A stretch of 64,000 nucleotides of DNA from Anaeramoeba flamelloides (GCA_027625915.1 JANTQA010000047.1:17050001-17114000); one strand, 5' to 3'; shown: positions 21,259 through 34,345, counted from the stretch's first letter. Notes: generated from the letters alone by a model not told the origin. Numbers and translations: made by a program.

Positions 21259-24200
21259 AAAAGAAAAAGAAAAAAAAAATTTCAAAAATATAAATACAGA
21301 AAAAGAAAAAAATATTAACAAAAAGAAACTGAAATCTAAATCGAAACACAAAAACAAAAGGGATAAGAACAAGAAACGAAAACACAAACAAAATAAGAAT
21401 AAGAATAAAAGAAGCACAAAAACAAAGAAAACTAAAAACAAAAAAAAGAAGAATAAGAATAAAAAAACAACAAAAACAAAGAAAAAAAAACAAAATAAAG
21501 CCAAAAACAAAAACAAGAAAAACAAAAACACAACAAAAAAAAAAAAAAAAAAAACCAAAAACAACAAGAAGAAGAATAAGAACAAAAAAACAACAAAAAC
21601 AAAGAACAAAAATAAGAAAAACAAAAACAAAAAAATAAAGAACAAAAACAAGAACAAAAAAAACAAAACAAAATTTTCAACATTTCAGGAAGAAGAAAAT
21701 TCTGACAAAGGTGTGAGTGTTCCCTTGGATAAAAACGAAGAGAATTTTCAGGAACAAAAAACTGATTTACCAAATAATAATCCAAATCTTAATAATCTAA
21801 ACAAGAACAACAAAAACAATAACAATAACAATAAAAATTTCACTCAAAATCAAATTAAAAATCCAAATCCAAAGCTAAAGCCAAAGCCAAAACCAAAACT
21901 CCGAATCCATTTGGATCATAAATTTTCTCTTCCGAAGAGTAATATAAGGTGGAGAAAAGATAAATTAATTGGGAAAGGATCTTATGGAAAAGTTTATGTT
22001 GGCTTTAATCTTGATTCTGGAGAATTGCTTGCCGTTAAGCAGATCCTTCTTCAAAAAAACAATTTAAAAGAAGTATGATTTATTTCTCTTATTTCGAGTT
22101 GTTCGCTATCAACGCAACAAAGAATTTTCCACTTGATATTTTCTTAAACAATTTTTATCTTTATCAACAATTTTTATTTCATATTTCTTATTTCTTATTT
22201 CATATTCCATATTTCTTGTTTCTTCTTTCCGATTTCCTATTTCTTATTGATTTTTGTATATCAATAATAACTTATTTCGTTATTTTTGAAACAATAAACA
22301 AAAATAGATGCATGAATTTCATCAAGAAGTTGGTTTAATGAAACAATTAGAACATCCTAATATCGTAAGATACCTTGGCACAGAATGGACTGAAAATTAT
22401 TTGAACATTTTTCTCGAGTATGTCCCCGGTGGCTCCCTAACTTCTTTATTAAAACGATTTGGTAAATTCGAAGAGTCTGTAATTCGTTTGTATACAAAAC
22501 AAATTTTAACAGGTTTAAAATATTTGCACAATAGAAATATTGTTCATAGAGGTAAATTCAATATTTTTTCCTTTTCTTTTTCCTTGTCTCCTTAGTTTTT
22601 TTTCTAAAAATATTGGATTTTTATTCCAAAACAAAACAAAAATATAAGATTTATTTTTCATACAAATAATTCAATTATCTCTTTCGCACCACAGTCCTGT
22701 ATATTTTTAGATAGCAATTAAAACTGAAAATGAATAAAAATACAAAAAATATATTACTTAAAAGTGTTGATTTGTCTATTCAATCCATGACAAAGTCTAT
22801 TCAATCCATATTAAAGTTTATAAGCTTATGATATTCGAATAAAAAATAATTGATTAATTTTTATTAATTTTCTTTTTAATGAGCAGAAGTGATACATAAA
22901 ATTACATCATGTTTGCATTTATGTTTTTTTTAATTTGAGAAATAAATTTTTGTTTTATTTTTTTTTGAGGAGGAAGTGTAAATTACACTCTAAGTGCCCT
23001 TTTACTTAAATTCTCTTTCAGAAATTTAAGCGTAAAATCATAGATTTTACGATTATTAATTAACGAAAATAATTTTAAGCTATCATAATTTAAAATTATT
23101 TCATTAAAATTTAATTCTTTTAACTTTTTCAGAAAAATTAATCTCTCTTTTTCATCGGAAGGACATACCCATAAAAATAGATCAATATTTTCTATTATTT
23201 TCTTATGTTCATATTTTAAACATAAAGGACAAAATTTATTTGAATTTTTATTTATTACATAATAATATCTATTTAAGCAGTTGGTAAATGCTCTGAATTT
23301 TAGAATTGTTGAACTTGATGGATAACTTAAATATCTTTGATTAATAAATAAATTTTTTTGGTTTTTAATTATTGCGAAATATTTTTGTACCTTCCAACGG
23401 GTAGAATTCAACAACTCATTATATTTTTGTTTTATTTCTCAAATTAAAAAAAACTGCTGTTAGCTTTTCCAGAATTCAAAAAAATTGAGTAAAATCTTTG
23501 ATTTTACTCTATTCTTTTAAATTCTGGAAAAGCAAATCACTCTACAACACTTTACGACACTTCCAGAAACTCCAAATCTTGTATTTAAAGTTTTTTCATC
23601 CTAGGTATAATGTAGGAAAGATTAATGCTCATAGGACAGCTCTTCTTTCATAAATTAAAAAAAAAAAAATTATTATTTTCAAATAAAGAAAAGAAAAGGA
23701 AGAAAGAAAAGCAAAAAATAAAAGAAATAACAAAAATTCCAAATTCAACGATCAGTACTTCTACGACAACAAGGCAAAGTTTTAAAATATTTTATTGGTG
23801 ATATTCTCTATTTACAAATTTTATAAATGTCAAGTGTCAAAAAATTCTGATCTAATCACAAACAACCCAGAGAATAATATATTTTTCTCAGTTAGATCAA
23901 AATTTTTTTTCCATTTATTATGAAAAAGAAAACTCTTAAATTCATTTTATTTCTTACATTTTAAATAGTTTATTACCATTTCCATCATTATTACACAATA
24001 AATAGTCTTTGTTGTCAGGAATATTAATATAAAAGAATTTTTTTTCTTTTTTGAGATAATTCTTTTGGTTAACCAAAAAAAAAAAATTTCTTCAGCATAT
24101 TGAAAAATAATTGGTATTGCTTTAAGAAGCTTAGTTATAACTATTAAAGTTTTGAAGTCATTTACAAATTTTGCTAAGAAATTAGGTTTTTGTTCTTAGA

Positions 24201-27200
24201 TGATATTTGATTTTTCAAAATAAAATTTTCTTCAAGATATTTGAAAATTTTGTAATTTTTTTTTTTATTATTGAAGAAGTGTAAATTACACTCTAGTTGA
24301 AATTTTGTAATTTTATCCTAAAATTCAAAATCAATTTTTTTCATTCCAAAAATGATTTAAATTGTTATAACTAATTCTTGTGAATAAGACCAAACAATTT
24401 GTTCAAAATTGAAAATTTTTTTTTTTTTGCTGACAACATGAAAAAAATATTTTTCAAACCTTCAAAAAGAAAAAAAAAATTTGCATAATGGATCTGAATT
24501 TCATTGATAAATTTTTGTCAAACTTGTATCAAATATCCATTTATTAAATCACCTATACCCCAATTAATTTTATTTGTTGGGTTTTGAATTGGAATATTAA
24601 TAATGAAAAATTAAATCAAAATAAAAAATTTGCTTTCAAAATCAAGACTTTCCAACAGAAAACGAAAAAAATTATTTTCTCATTTTCAAGAATTAACCTA
24701 ATTGTTAATAAAAAGAAATAGGTTACTTTTTTTTTGTTTTATATTGGAAACATGTGAATTGTGGATTTCAAAAAATAGATTCAAATTAATAAATTGTTTA
24801 AATGAGGTTAACTCGTTCATTTCATCAACCAAAACACAAATTACAAAAAAAAATTATTTTTCAGATCTTGACAAGATTTCAGTTTATTTTTAAAAAATAC
24901 TACTTCTTAAAAGTTTGTTTTTTCACCTTGTGTTTTTATTGGTATTATTCTAAAAAAAAATTTTTTTTTTATAAGATTAATAACAACAATAATAATAATG
25001 GACAATGCTTTAAGAACACTCAATTTTTCAAATTAAAAAAAATTAACCTTATTTCGATTCTCAATAATAAGAAAGAGCTAGATTTAATTGAAAAATATTC
25101 ATTTTTAATTGAGTTTGTTACGTTTTTTTATTTATTGTAAAATATTTTTTTTGGGGGGTTTGAAATAAAACTTTTCACATCTTAATTGGAAAATAACCAC
25201 AAGAATAAAGTGATTCTATTTAAAAGTGTATTTTAATTTTAATTTGAAAAAAAACTTAAATACAAATGGTTGGGGAGTTCCAAATGAATTCTTCAGATGC
25301 ATTATAAAAGTGATCCTTTAATTTTGGTAAGGTGAATACAATCTTTTCTCCTAGATTCAAATAAATTATTTTTTTTTGCAAAAAAAGTTTTTTATTTTGT
25401 TGTAAATACCTCACTCACCACAAAGTAGTAATGACAAGAAGTATTGATTTATGGGGAAATTATTAAATTTTATTGAGTTATTAATACAAAAGTATGTAAT
25501 AACGAATTGAAATTAAAAACTCATTGGATAAATGTCTTCATAGATTTCTTTTTAAGGAAGTAGGTACATTTTACCATTTTGAAAAATTTTAATTATGTGA
25601 ACCTTACGTAAAAATATTTTTTGAGTGCCATCAGATATTGAAAATTTGAAACCAAAATACCATTCGCTGCTCTATTTGTGAAAGAAAAAGAACCAAATCA
25701 ATTCAGAGTTGAATCTTTCAACTTTAATTTTTTGAACATTTTTTTTTTATTAAATTTTTGGGTTTTAATAAATTATTAGGTTTTGGATCTAGAAAAGTGT
25801 TTATACGAATGAATGAAATTAATCCAAGAGTAAACCAAAAAAAAAAAAATAGACCCGAAAAGGTCTGTATTTGAAACAACTGTTTTCTTTTAGAATACCA
25901 AACACGAAAGATCACCTTTCCAGATAAATTTGTTGAAATCAAGAATTAATGAAAAAAAAAAATCGATAAATGACTATTTTCAAAGATTGGTTTTCTTTTT
26001 TATCTTAATTTTGAATGTACCCAAATGATTTACAACCTTGAATTTCTTTCGCCTCATTACTATTTATTATTATTTTACAAAACATTTTTTTACCAATTTG
26101 GTTTCTAAATTCTTTTTTCAAATATTTTTATCAAACAAAACCAAAACAAAAGATACTATTTCAAAAATTAAAATAAAAGGGGTTGAATTTTAGTAATCAA
26201 AAAATAGTTACAAAAGATTCAACCCAAAAAAAATAAAAAATTTAGAAAAAATTTCAATCCGAATTCAGAATTATTTTTAGTTTTCATTTTAATTAAAAAA
26301 ATAAATAATTATAAAACCAAATGAATTTGTCCAATAAACCCTTATTTCTGAAGAAGAATTTAAAAAATATCCTATTTTCTTGAACCAAAACTAGAATTAG
26401 ATAAATTAAATGAAAATAGGATTTTTAAAAACATTTTGGAAATTCTTTCGAAATGAACAGTAATTTGTTTCTCAAAAATTTTACAAAACAAAAAATATTT
26501 CCATGATAAATTAAAAATAAAAAAAAATAAAGAATAAGCAATGGTATCAAATGTTACAGATAAGATAAAAAAATAAATCCTTTTTTATTTATTTTTTCTT
26601 GATCAATTTTTTTCGATTTTTTAGTTGGTATGAAAATATATTATACTAGGATATATCCCACTCTCGTATTTATTAAAATATGAATGTATTTGGTTAAAGA
26701 AATGATTTGAATCATTTTATTTCACATAAATGATGACTCTCAAAATTTGAAAAATGTACTTACCCTCTTAAGGACTGGGTGAGTGAAGTTTTAAAGTCGA
26801 ACAAAAAATAAAAACCAAAAAAAGCCCAAAAAAACCTCATTTTTTAAACAAAAAAATAATTTATTTTAATCTGTTGAAAAGATTGTATTCATCTTAACCA
26901 ATATAAAAGGATCATTTTTAATATATCTGAAGAATTAATTTGGAGCGTATCATCCTAAAAATCCAATTTTTGAACTAATTAATTTATTTTTTCTTCATTA
27001 ATTAATATAATTATTTTTATTATTATTATTTCATTTACTTATTTTGATATTTTTTCATCTCAATACTGAAAATATTATTATTCACTATCTGTAATAATAA
27101 AGATATTAAAGGTGCAAATATACTAGTAGATTCAACTGGTGGAATAAAACTTGCAGATTTTGGAGCGGCTAAAAAAGTTAATAAATCAGGACAAAATGAA

Positions 27201-30200
27201 AAGAACACAAGTTTGAGAGGAACGCTATATTGGAGTATTATTATTTTTATTTTTTTTTTTTTAACAAAATATTATCTATTTCAATATTTTTTAATTATTT
27301 AAATATTTAAAAAAAATAATATTACTATATATTTTTTTATTATCAATATTAACATTAAAAATTATTATTAAAATGATAATCCATTTTACTTTTTTCAATT
27401 TCTCTTTTTTGAACAAAACTTAATAATAGTGGCACCTGAAGTTATTAGAAAGAATCAATATAGAAAGTAATTACCTTTGATTTTTTTTTTTTATTTTTTT
27501 TTTTAAAAATCTTTTCATTTTTTAGTATATAAAATTTTACTTTTCCAAAAATTCGAATTCAAAAATAAAATCTTTTATTTTATAACTTTGTATCATTTAA
27601 TGAAACCATAATGAAAAATAAAACAAAAATGAAAAAAAAAAAAAAAAAGAAAATTCCTACAAAATTAATAGTAAAAACACATTAATAATAATTTAAAAAA
27701 AATCCAAATAAGTTCTTATTAATTGTTTTAATTTCAAGAAAATATATTTTTAACAAAATTTATTTCCATTAATAATGAATATAAAAGCCGTTATTTTTGT
27801 TCTAATTTTTTTTTTTTTTTACTTCTATTGAACTAAAACGAAATGAAATCTAATAAAAGTACTCGAAAATAAAATATTTTTAATCATTTATTTATTACTA
27901 TAAAAGTTACTTCCTAAAATGTGTTACCTTTTTTTTTTTTGCATTTCAAATAATATTCTCTTTGTAAGTTGTGCTATAATTATATTGATAATTTAAAATC
28001 ATGTGGAATATTGGTACTGATTGTATCAGGATCTAAACTCTTTTTCAAATAAAAGGGCACAGAAATTTTCAAGAATTATTCATAATTGAATCAAATTAAT
28101 TCTAGTGCCATTCTAAAATCTAAAGAAACTCTTTAAAACATATAAAAAAACACTCAACTGGATATTTAAAACTCATTAAAACAAAACAATAAAAATTAAA
28201 ATTAATATTTTAAAAATTGCTGTTCCCCTTTTATTTGAAATGAGAAATCTGGTTATGTAATATGTGAAGGAGAAAAATATAAAATCAATAAAAACCTTTG
28301 AACAAGGTGAACTGGGATAAAGTTCTTTACATTTTATTGATAAATCTTTACACGTCAAACTTTTGTTCTTTAAAGTCTCATTTTCAATATAAAGTCTCAA
28401 TTCATCTGGGTATTTTGTTGGGATTGTTTTTTTCAATATTTGCTTATTTCTTTGTTCCATGCATCAATACAATAATGGTCTTTCTTAATTCCTATATCTC
28501 AAGCTCATTCGAAATCAAACTTAAACTGTTTCCATTTTTATACTGATAGATTATTTCCAAATTGGTTTTTTCTTATCTTGTTTTTTTCATTGTCCAACTT
28601 TCAATATCCATAAATACAAAAACAAAAAATGAAAAAATGAATAATTAAAATGAAAATCATCAATAAGTAATTATCTTATTAACAATCAAATTCAATAGTA
28701 TTGATGATTTGAAAGGTGTATCCTTTTGTTGGAAAAAGAGTTTAATTATGTATATTTTAAAATATATTCATCAAATTATCCGAAAAAAATGTAAAAATTT
28801 GCACTTTTTTTGGAGAAAACAATACACAGATGAATTTCAATAAAAAAAAATTATAATATGTTTATTATATAAATGTTTTTTTAAAAATTAAAATACAGTT
28901 TATCAGGATTTTTCATTCTATTTAAAATTTTGACAACATAAAACCTCTTAAAAAAAAAAATTTATGATCAAAAAGAAAAAAAATAACTACAACTTTGCAT
29001 AGTAAAATAAGATATCAGATAAAATTGAGATCTTAAATTTAATCTATGTTTTACTGACAAAAAAATTGAATCCAATGAATAATCAATTAATGTTGAAAAA
29101 ATTTCTTATGATCAAAAAGAAAATAAACCTCAATTTTTACCTTTTAAAAATATCAAATAAAATTGAGATCATAAACATTTATAATTTTTTTTTAAAAGTG
29201 AAATTATATAAACAAATAAATTGAATTATTATTATGAATCAATAAATGTTTAATAACAATTTTGGATCTTTAACTAGTAATATTAGAATTGAGTTTAATT
29301 AATATATTTAATAGTCTTTCTGAGTCTACCATAAAATTTTTTATGAATCAAAATATAAAACTTCATTCATAAAAAGTTTCCGGTAGACTTGGAATGGCTG
29401 CAAAATAAATTTATAACACTTTTTTGGAAATGATTTCTATATGTAGGTATGTACGAATGAATGAATGAATCCATTTATGTTTACAATCCAAGAACAATAA
29501 CTAATTATTAACCATCAATAATTGTATACCATCAATTAAAAAAATAATTCATAAATTATTAATAAAATAATGTCATTTTAATTAAAATAAAAATTAATAG
29601 AGAGGGAGACATATGGAGTTTAGGATGTACTGTTGTTGAAATGCTCACTGCAAAGCATCCATGGTTTGGCAATGATGAAAATGAAAATGAATCAATAATT
29701 TATAAATTGGCAACATGCACCAGTGGTCCTAAATATCCAACCACAATTTCGAAAGAATGTAAAGATTTTCTCGATCAATGTTTAATAATTAATCCAAATG
29801 ATCGGCCATATACAGAAAATTTATTAAAACACCCGTTTATTATCCAAGAAGGAAAAAAAAACATCAATATTGAAAAGGGGAAGGGAAATGAAGATGAAAA
29901 AAAAATAACAATTGGTAATGGCATTTTAATAAATCAATTAGAAAAATCAAAATTATCAGATACAGAAGTTTCATTTCTCCGTTCAAGAATTAATTCAGCC
30001 AAAATAATTAATACAAGAAAAAAAGAGATTAAAAGAGGTGTCATATTAGGAATTTCAAAAAAAAAACACCAAATCAAGAGATCCAAATCCTCATCTGGGA
30101 GGAAAAAAATTAATCGATCCTCAATAATTCAAATGAGAAGAAAATCTGGCCAAAATTGGAGTGCAGATCTTATTTTTGGTAAAAATTCCAATGAATACGC

Positions 30201-30469
30201 ATACTTTAACTATTCTAGAATGATGAGAAATCAATCAACTGAATTACAAAATAAACGCCAACTTTCAAGATCCCATTCACAGCAAGAAGAAGATGAGGGG
30301 GGCGAAGACGAAGAACAACAACAAAATTTGTTTAACCAAAATATAACAAAAAATTTAACACCTAGCCGGCTTCGGAATTCTAATAAACATATTAAAGACT
30401 ATAGTAACAAGAACACTAACACTAACAAAATTAATAAGAATCAGAATAAGAAGAATATTGTCAATAACC

Positions 30470-30511
<42 letters not shown>

Positions 30512-31215
30512 TTAATAATAATATTAATAATAGAATTGAGCATAAAAGGAATTATTCTAATCAATTATTTAATAATCCAAAATATTTTTCAAAAACACCA
30601 AGGGGGTCAAAATTTAATAGAATCCCAAAAAAATTAAAGCATTCACAAAAAATATATGAAAACTCACGTTTTAGTGGTAATTGGAATCAATTTTCAATAT
30701 ATCATAAACAATTTGATCAAAATAAATTATTTGGAAAACATTTATATAAACACAAAAAATATCCAAAACAAAAAAATCTTTTATCAAGGGATCAAGAAAT
30801 TGAAGAATTGAAAAGCGAAGTGCAAAAATTGACAAAAAGAATGGAAATGAGGAAAGTTTCAAAAAAAAAAATAAGGCCAAATAGCAGGGATACCAATATT
30901 GATCATAATCGCAATCAAAATCAAAATCAAAATCAAAATGGGACGGAAAGTAATAAAACAATATCACAGCAAGAGCAAGAACTAGAAAAGGAAATAGAAA
31001 AAGAAACGGAGGGGAGTGGGAAAATCGAAAGGGGCGAGGAAAGGGAGAAGGAAAAAGAAAGGGAAAAAGAAAAAATTATCGAATTTACTAAAATTAAAGA
31101 ATCAGTTCAAGAACAATCAAGAGAAACAAAAAAAATTTTAGAAAGGTATGAATCTACTAAATCCAATTTTGAAAAATATCAAAAAAATTTTAATAAATCG
31201 AATATTGACAATTAA
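21203..31215 (+). CDS. MAP3K/MEKK-like protein kinase
   Basis: Five exons: 21,203-22,072, 22,308-22,551, 27,103-27,234, 27,430-27,466 and 29,601-31,215, all GT-AG, phases compatible, 965 codons plus TAA. An N-terminal Lys/Asn tract (about 10-150) and Asn/Pro-Lys linker lead to a kinase domain. It has G-loop IGKGSYGKV (256-264), Lys279, alphaC Glu about 297, catalytic HRD with Asp372 split by intron 2, KGAN, DFG 390-392, and activation segment RGTLYWMAPE ending at E419. [13 protein letters not shown] and a terminal HPFI helix follow. This pattern (GTLYWMAPEV, DIWSLGC) is that of the STE11/MEKK group. The tail has a poly-Asn run (about 30,470-30,530), a coiled coil ([12 protein letters not shown]) and an acidic/basic KEKE stretch. 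Intron 2 (4.55 kb) carries a LINE 3' end and transposon D; intron 4 is 2.1 kb. It would phosphorylate a MAP2K; the pathway is unknown. The N-terminus may extend to the MGCC ORF at 21,064. Confidence 0.9.
22970..23440 (-). mobile_element. LINE 3' end with open C-terminal ORF
   Basis: Minus-strand frame 23,414-22,983 (143 codons, no internal stop) lies in intron 2 of the MAP3K, antisense to it. It matches translated pieces at 48,600-49,000 and 57,660-58,100. It contains CPLCLKYE...FLWVC, the C-terminal zinc-knuckle region found after the reverse transcriptase of many non-LTR retrotransposons. The other two copies have His in ENIDHFLW, completing a CCHC set; this copy has Leu there. The stop falls in a shared GTGTAATTTACACTTC tail. 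5'-truncated, as usual for LINEs. The open frame suggests it is the youngest copy here. Confidence 0.7.
23455..23540. repeat. 80-bp hairpin repeat, copy 1
   Basis: A palindrome reading AGCTTTTCCAGAATTCAA on one side and the complement on the other, around AAAATCTTTGATTTTA. It lies just beyond the 5' edge of the LINE piece. Relatives are at 46,630-46,722, 48,070-48,145 and 48,503-48,572, always near LINE sequence, so it is probably part of that element. Confidence 0.6.
24275..24300 (-). mobile_element. LINE 3' tip fragment
   Basis: A few dozen bases matching only the shared LINE tail (GAAGTGTAAATTACACTCTA on the plus strand). A minimal truncated insertion, or a remnant. Confidence 0.45.
25556..26767. 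mobile_element. 1.2-kb TTAA-flanked transposon D, copy 2
   Basis: Lies in intron 2 of the MAP3K. TTAA sits at both sides (25,552-25,555 and 26,768-26,771), the left end is GGAAGTAGGTACATTTTACC and the right end ACTTACCCTC. It is 1,212 bp and co-linear with the copies at 11,866 and 55,311. A 72-codon minus frame (25,942-25,724) is partly echoed in copy 1, but I cannot match it to a transposase. Confidence 0.8.
28176..28460 (-). CDS. Possible HTH-like ORF or exon in intron 4 of the MAP3K
   Basis: A minus-strand frame from ATG at 28,460, beginning [20 protein letters not shown] and continuing [16 protein letters not shown]. The first about 54 codons have normal composition and a helix-rich pattern resembling the N-terminal helix-turn-helix of Tc1-like or related transposases. 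A possible splice donor (AAAG then GTTTTT) follows, after which the frame becomes Phe/Ile-rich and intron-like. It is not recognised with confidence. It may be a transposase remnant or an exon of a nested gene. Confidence 0.3.
   Translation of the reverse strand: MEQRNKQILKKTIPTKYPDELRLYIENETLKNKSLTCKDLSIKCKELYPSSPCSKVFIDFIFFSFTYYITRFLISNKRGTAIFKILILIFIVLF
28960..29260. repeat. Two tandem degenerate units of about 140 bp
   Basis: The block TTATGATCAAAAAGAAAA...ATAAAATTGAGATC...ATTGAAT...AATCAATTAATGTT occurs twice in tandem (about 28,960-29,095 and 29,100-29,255). A more diverged relative lies at about 38,555-38,700. It lies in intron 4 of the MAP3K. Confidence 0.5.
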
Positions 31216-32190
31216 ATCACATACAATATTATTATTTTGTTTATTGATGAGATGATTGGTACATGTGTGTATTTTATAATCTAATTTTTAAAATATAAAT
31301 TAGTTTTTAAAATTTTTAACTTTTCGTAAAATTAATCTAAATCAGTCAAGCTGATGATTTATCCCATTAAAAAAAAAAAAAAACAAATTTATATATATTA
31401 TTTAAAAAGTGTTTATTTTTTCAAATTAACATTTTAATTGTAAATAACTTTTTTTTTTTTACTTTTAATTTTGATAAAGAATTTAAATAAAAATGAAAAC
31501 TAGTCAAATTTTCTTTTTGATAATTTTGAATTTTTTTTTTTTATTTTATTAATTTTATGATTTAAATATGATTATTTTTTGGATTGTTGTGTGGGATTTG
31601 GTTGTAAAGAGTGTAAAAAGAAAAAGAATTTTGAGTTTTTTAGTTCAAAGTTAGAAAAAAAAAATGATCCTAATAAGAATCAGGTATATGTAATTCAGGG
31701 CAAGGTTGATACATTTTGGAAAAAATTACAAGGTAAGGATTTTCAAAATAATTACTCCAATCAATTATCTCACCTCTAATAACATATTGGTGATGAATCA
31801 GAACAATGAAAGAAAGAATTAGAAAAAATGAAAATAAAAGAAATATTTTTTTTTTTTTCAAAGTTTCTTTTTTACAATCAATTAATTCGGGTTTTCAGGA
31901 AATCAACAGTAACAAAACAGTCTTTGTGAAAATACGTATCACATTAATTGTATAATCAATTAAGTTTAGAATTTCTTTTGGAAAATATTATCAACAAAAA
32001 TAACAAGTTCTTCGTGGATTATTGCAAGCCAAGCTCTACATATCATTAAAAGCATTTCTGGTTATCAAAACTTAAAGCTTTTGCTAATTCAAACAACAAA
32101 TCAATATTGTTACTTTTTTTCTAAAATATTGAAAAACAGATTATTTTGATGTTTGAAATTTAGATGATAATGGGATGAACAAAACTCAAA
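31216..32190. other. Downstream of the MAP3K, no certain gene
   Basis: AT-rich 3' flank. A short cysteine-containing frame at 31,579-31,779 has no ATG and no recognisable family. Nothing else is seen. Confidence 0.35.
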
Positions 32191-32780
32191 CCACTTCCCA
32201 GAAAAATGTTTATGTTTGAAAAGAATTAAACTAAATTCTTAAAATTTGGACAAAGTTTATTACATTGAAATCATAATAATACCTCACTTTACATCCAATT
32301 TGGAAATAATTTTGATTTTACAAACTATTTCATTTTTTGTCATTTTTGTTTTGTTTTCATTTCCTTTTTTTTAGTTACAAAATATGTTTGGTTAGATTTG
32401 GAATTTTTTTTTGTTGGTTGATAGAAGATTAGTGTTGAGTTTGTTAAAGTTGAAAAATCACATACAATTGATCGATGGTATCTGATCATTTGATCAATCA
32501 ACAATTGTTGGTGAAATCTCAACAAATTTACCCAATACATTTTTTTTTCATCTCATTTCATTATTTTGGATACACAGATTTTCTTTTTTATGTTTTAAAT
32601 TTTTTTCTTTTATTATTTGGATGAAAATGATTAGATATAAAAACATTACTAATGTGTAAATCAAATATGTTTTTATATTAAGTTTGGAAAAATATGATAA
32701 ATTGGGTTTTTTTTTTTGCCTATTTTTGATTTTTTGTGTGTTCAAATTTTTGGAATTGGACTTACATATATATACCTCTT
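32190..32780 (+). repeat. Repeat family K, copy 1
   Basis: Shared with 36,290-36,610 (+), 53,960-54,450 (+), 38,990-39,345 (-) and, in part, 39,890-39,985 (-). Landmarks are TTTTGATTTTACAAACTATT, TGATAGAAGATTAGTGTTGA, and TTGATCAATCAACAATTGTT with its internal palindrome. No coding frame. It is a dispersed element of unknown class. Confidence 0.6.
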
Positions 32781-33599
32781 CTGTTTCATCAGCAAAGTCA
32801 TACTTTATTTTATTATTTAAACAGATTAAAATGTTTATTTTTAATTTTTTTTTTGATTTCAGATCTTTTTTCATCTTTTCAGAATTACAAATTTGAAATG
32901 TTTATATGATTTATAAAATATATCTTATGTTACAATTTCAGTACTATTTTATTTTTTTTTTCTTTTGGGTATTATATTCAATAAAGCAACCCTTCAATTT
33001 TTAAATGAAGTGTTTTACGTTTTTCGATCATCATTTTTTCAAAAATACCAACTTTTCGATGTTTATTTTTTTTTCTCTTATGAAAAAATTTGAATCTGAT
33101 CAGTTTCAAAGCAAAAGTTTTATAATTTTATGAGAAAGGAATGGAATGGGACTTGTTTTTGAAAATTAAAGAAATAAATTTTAAAAAAATTATTAAAATT
33201 ATGATTTGAATCTGGTGATAATGTACTAAAATTAGCTATTGTTTTAGCAATAAATAAACCATTTCAAGAAGTAAACGGTATCTATTTGTTCTTTTTAAAT
33301 GGCATTGAATAAATAATGTGTCTTGAAGTTGGAATACTTTATGTATTTCTGGTTGATTAGAGGACTTTTCTTTTTTATAAAAATATATTTTTAAAATGTA
33401 GTTCACATTTACAGTTCTTGAATCGTGAGAGGAATATGGTTTTTTATTTATCATGGGTGTGTGTACCTCTCTCTTTACTAATGCGAAATATGGGTCTTAA
33501 AAAAAATAAAGTGAGAAATGGTGAATAAAATTTGTTTTTAATAATGAGTGGTAAACATGATCAATGAAAACATTTTTTATCAATACCTTCTTTCAGGTT

Positions 33600-33779
33600 C
33601 TATTAACTTGACCTTCACTACCATTCTAACAAAAAATTTGACTATGCTAAATATCGCTTTTTTTTGATTATTAATCGATTTTGAGATTTGGACAAAAAGT
33701 ACATTATCCCGGAATTCTTTGTCATATAATTTTGGAAACCTGAACGAATATTGTGTTCCCTTTATTTTACAACAAATAG
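33600..33779. mobile_element. Right part of a 220-bp TA-flanked MITE (family F)
   Basis: The right end TTTATTTTACAACAAATAG followed by TA matches the right ends at 35,889 and 51,923. The left end is weak (CTATTAACTTG near 33,600). A diverged copy. Confidence 0.4.
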
Positions 33780-33800
33780 TAATTAAAAGGTACTTTAAGA

Positions 33801-34345
33801 ATGATATATTTTATATTATCTCAAAAATTAGTTTTGAAAAATATCAGTGCTGAATGGGGATTACAATCCAAAAGAAAGATCAGCACGAAAAGAAGACATT
33901 TCAAAATATTGGGTTGTTGTTGGACAGTAAAAGGATGGAAAGAATTAATTTTCTCAAATGAGGTCATCTTTGATCTAATAACTTAAATAAGTTCACATGA
34001 GAAAAATAAAAGCTAAAAGAAGCTATTTTAAAGATATACTTATTTGGTGAGTCATTACCTAAAAAACTGTATATTTTTGAGGGGCAATATATTATAATGA
34101 CTAAAAGTCAATTATTTCATAACAAGGCTTTTTGAAAAGTGAAAAATCTCAATAAAATTATTCAGAACAAAAATTTCCTTCAATTTCATTAGAAAATATT
34201 AATAAAATATTATTTGCCCAAAAATGCAATACTAGAACCCACAACACCCATCAAAGTCTTATGAAATACTTGATCTAGAAAAGGATTTACTAATTTTTGA
34301 TTCATTTTCTAAATCACTAGATTTAACCTCACCATAAATCATTTG
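33801..34345 (+). pseudogene. Decayed Tc1/mariner transposase
   Basis: An open piece (33,801-33,986) ends WTVKGWKELIFSNEVIFDL, which matches the Tc1 core around the first catalytic Asp (WKKVIFSDExxF); here that Asp is replaced by Asn. About 300 bp downstream, translated pieces read NPQHPSKSY and FDSFSKSLDLTSP, resembling the Tc1 blocks around the second Asp and the SPDLNPIE motif. Several frame changes and stops separate them, so it is an old inactive DNA transposon. Its termini are not clear. Confidence 0.6.

Noticed and set aside
21118-21785. Long Phe/Leu/Cys-rich minus-strand frames that look like membrane proteins
   Set aside because: They are the antisense of the Lys/Asn-rich tract of the MAP3K; AAA/AAG codons read backwards as TTT/CTT.
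30355-30564. Ile-rich minus-strand frame
   Set aside because: Antisense shadow of the poly-Asn run in the MAP3K tail.
31579-31779. Cysteine-containing plus-strand frame downstream of the MAP3K
   Set aside because: No ATG, no clear acceptor site, no family; a competing frame through the same bases looks equally plausible.
33236-33454. A 72-codon minus-strand frame from ATG
   Set aside because: No recognisable domain and no supporting neighbouring exons; length is within chance for this composition.
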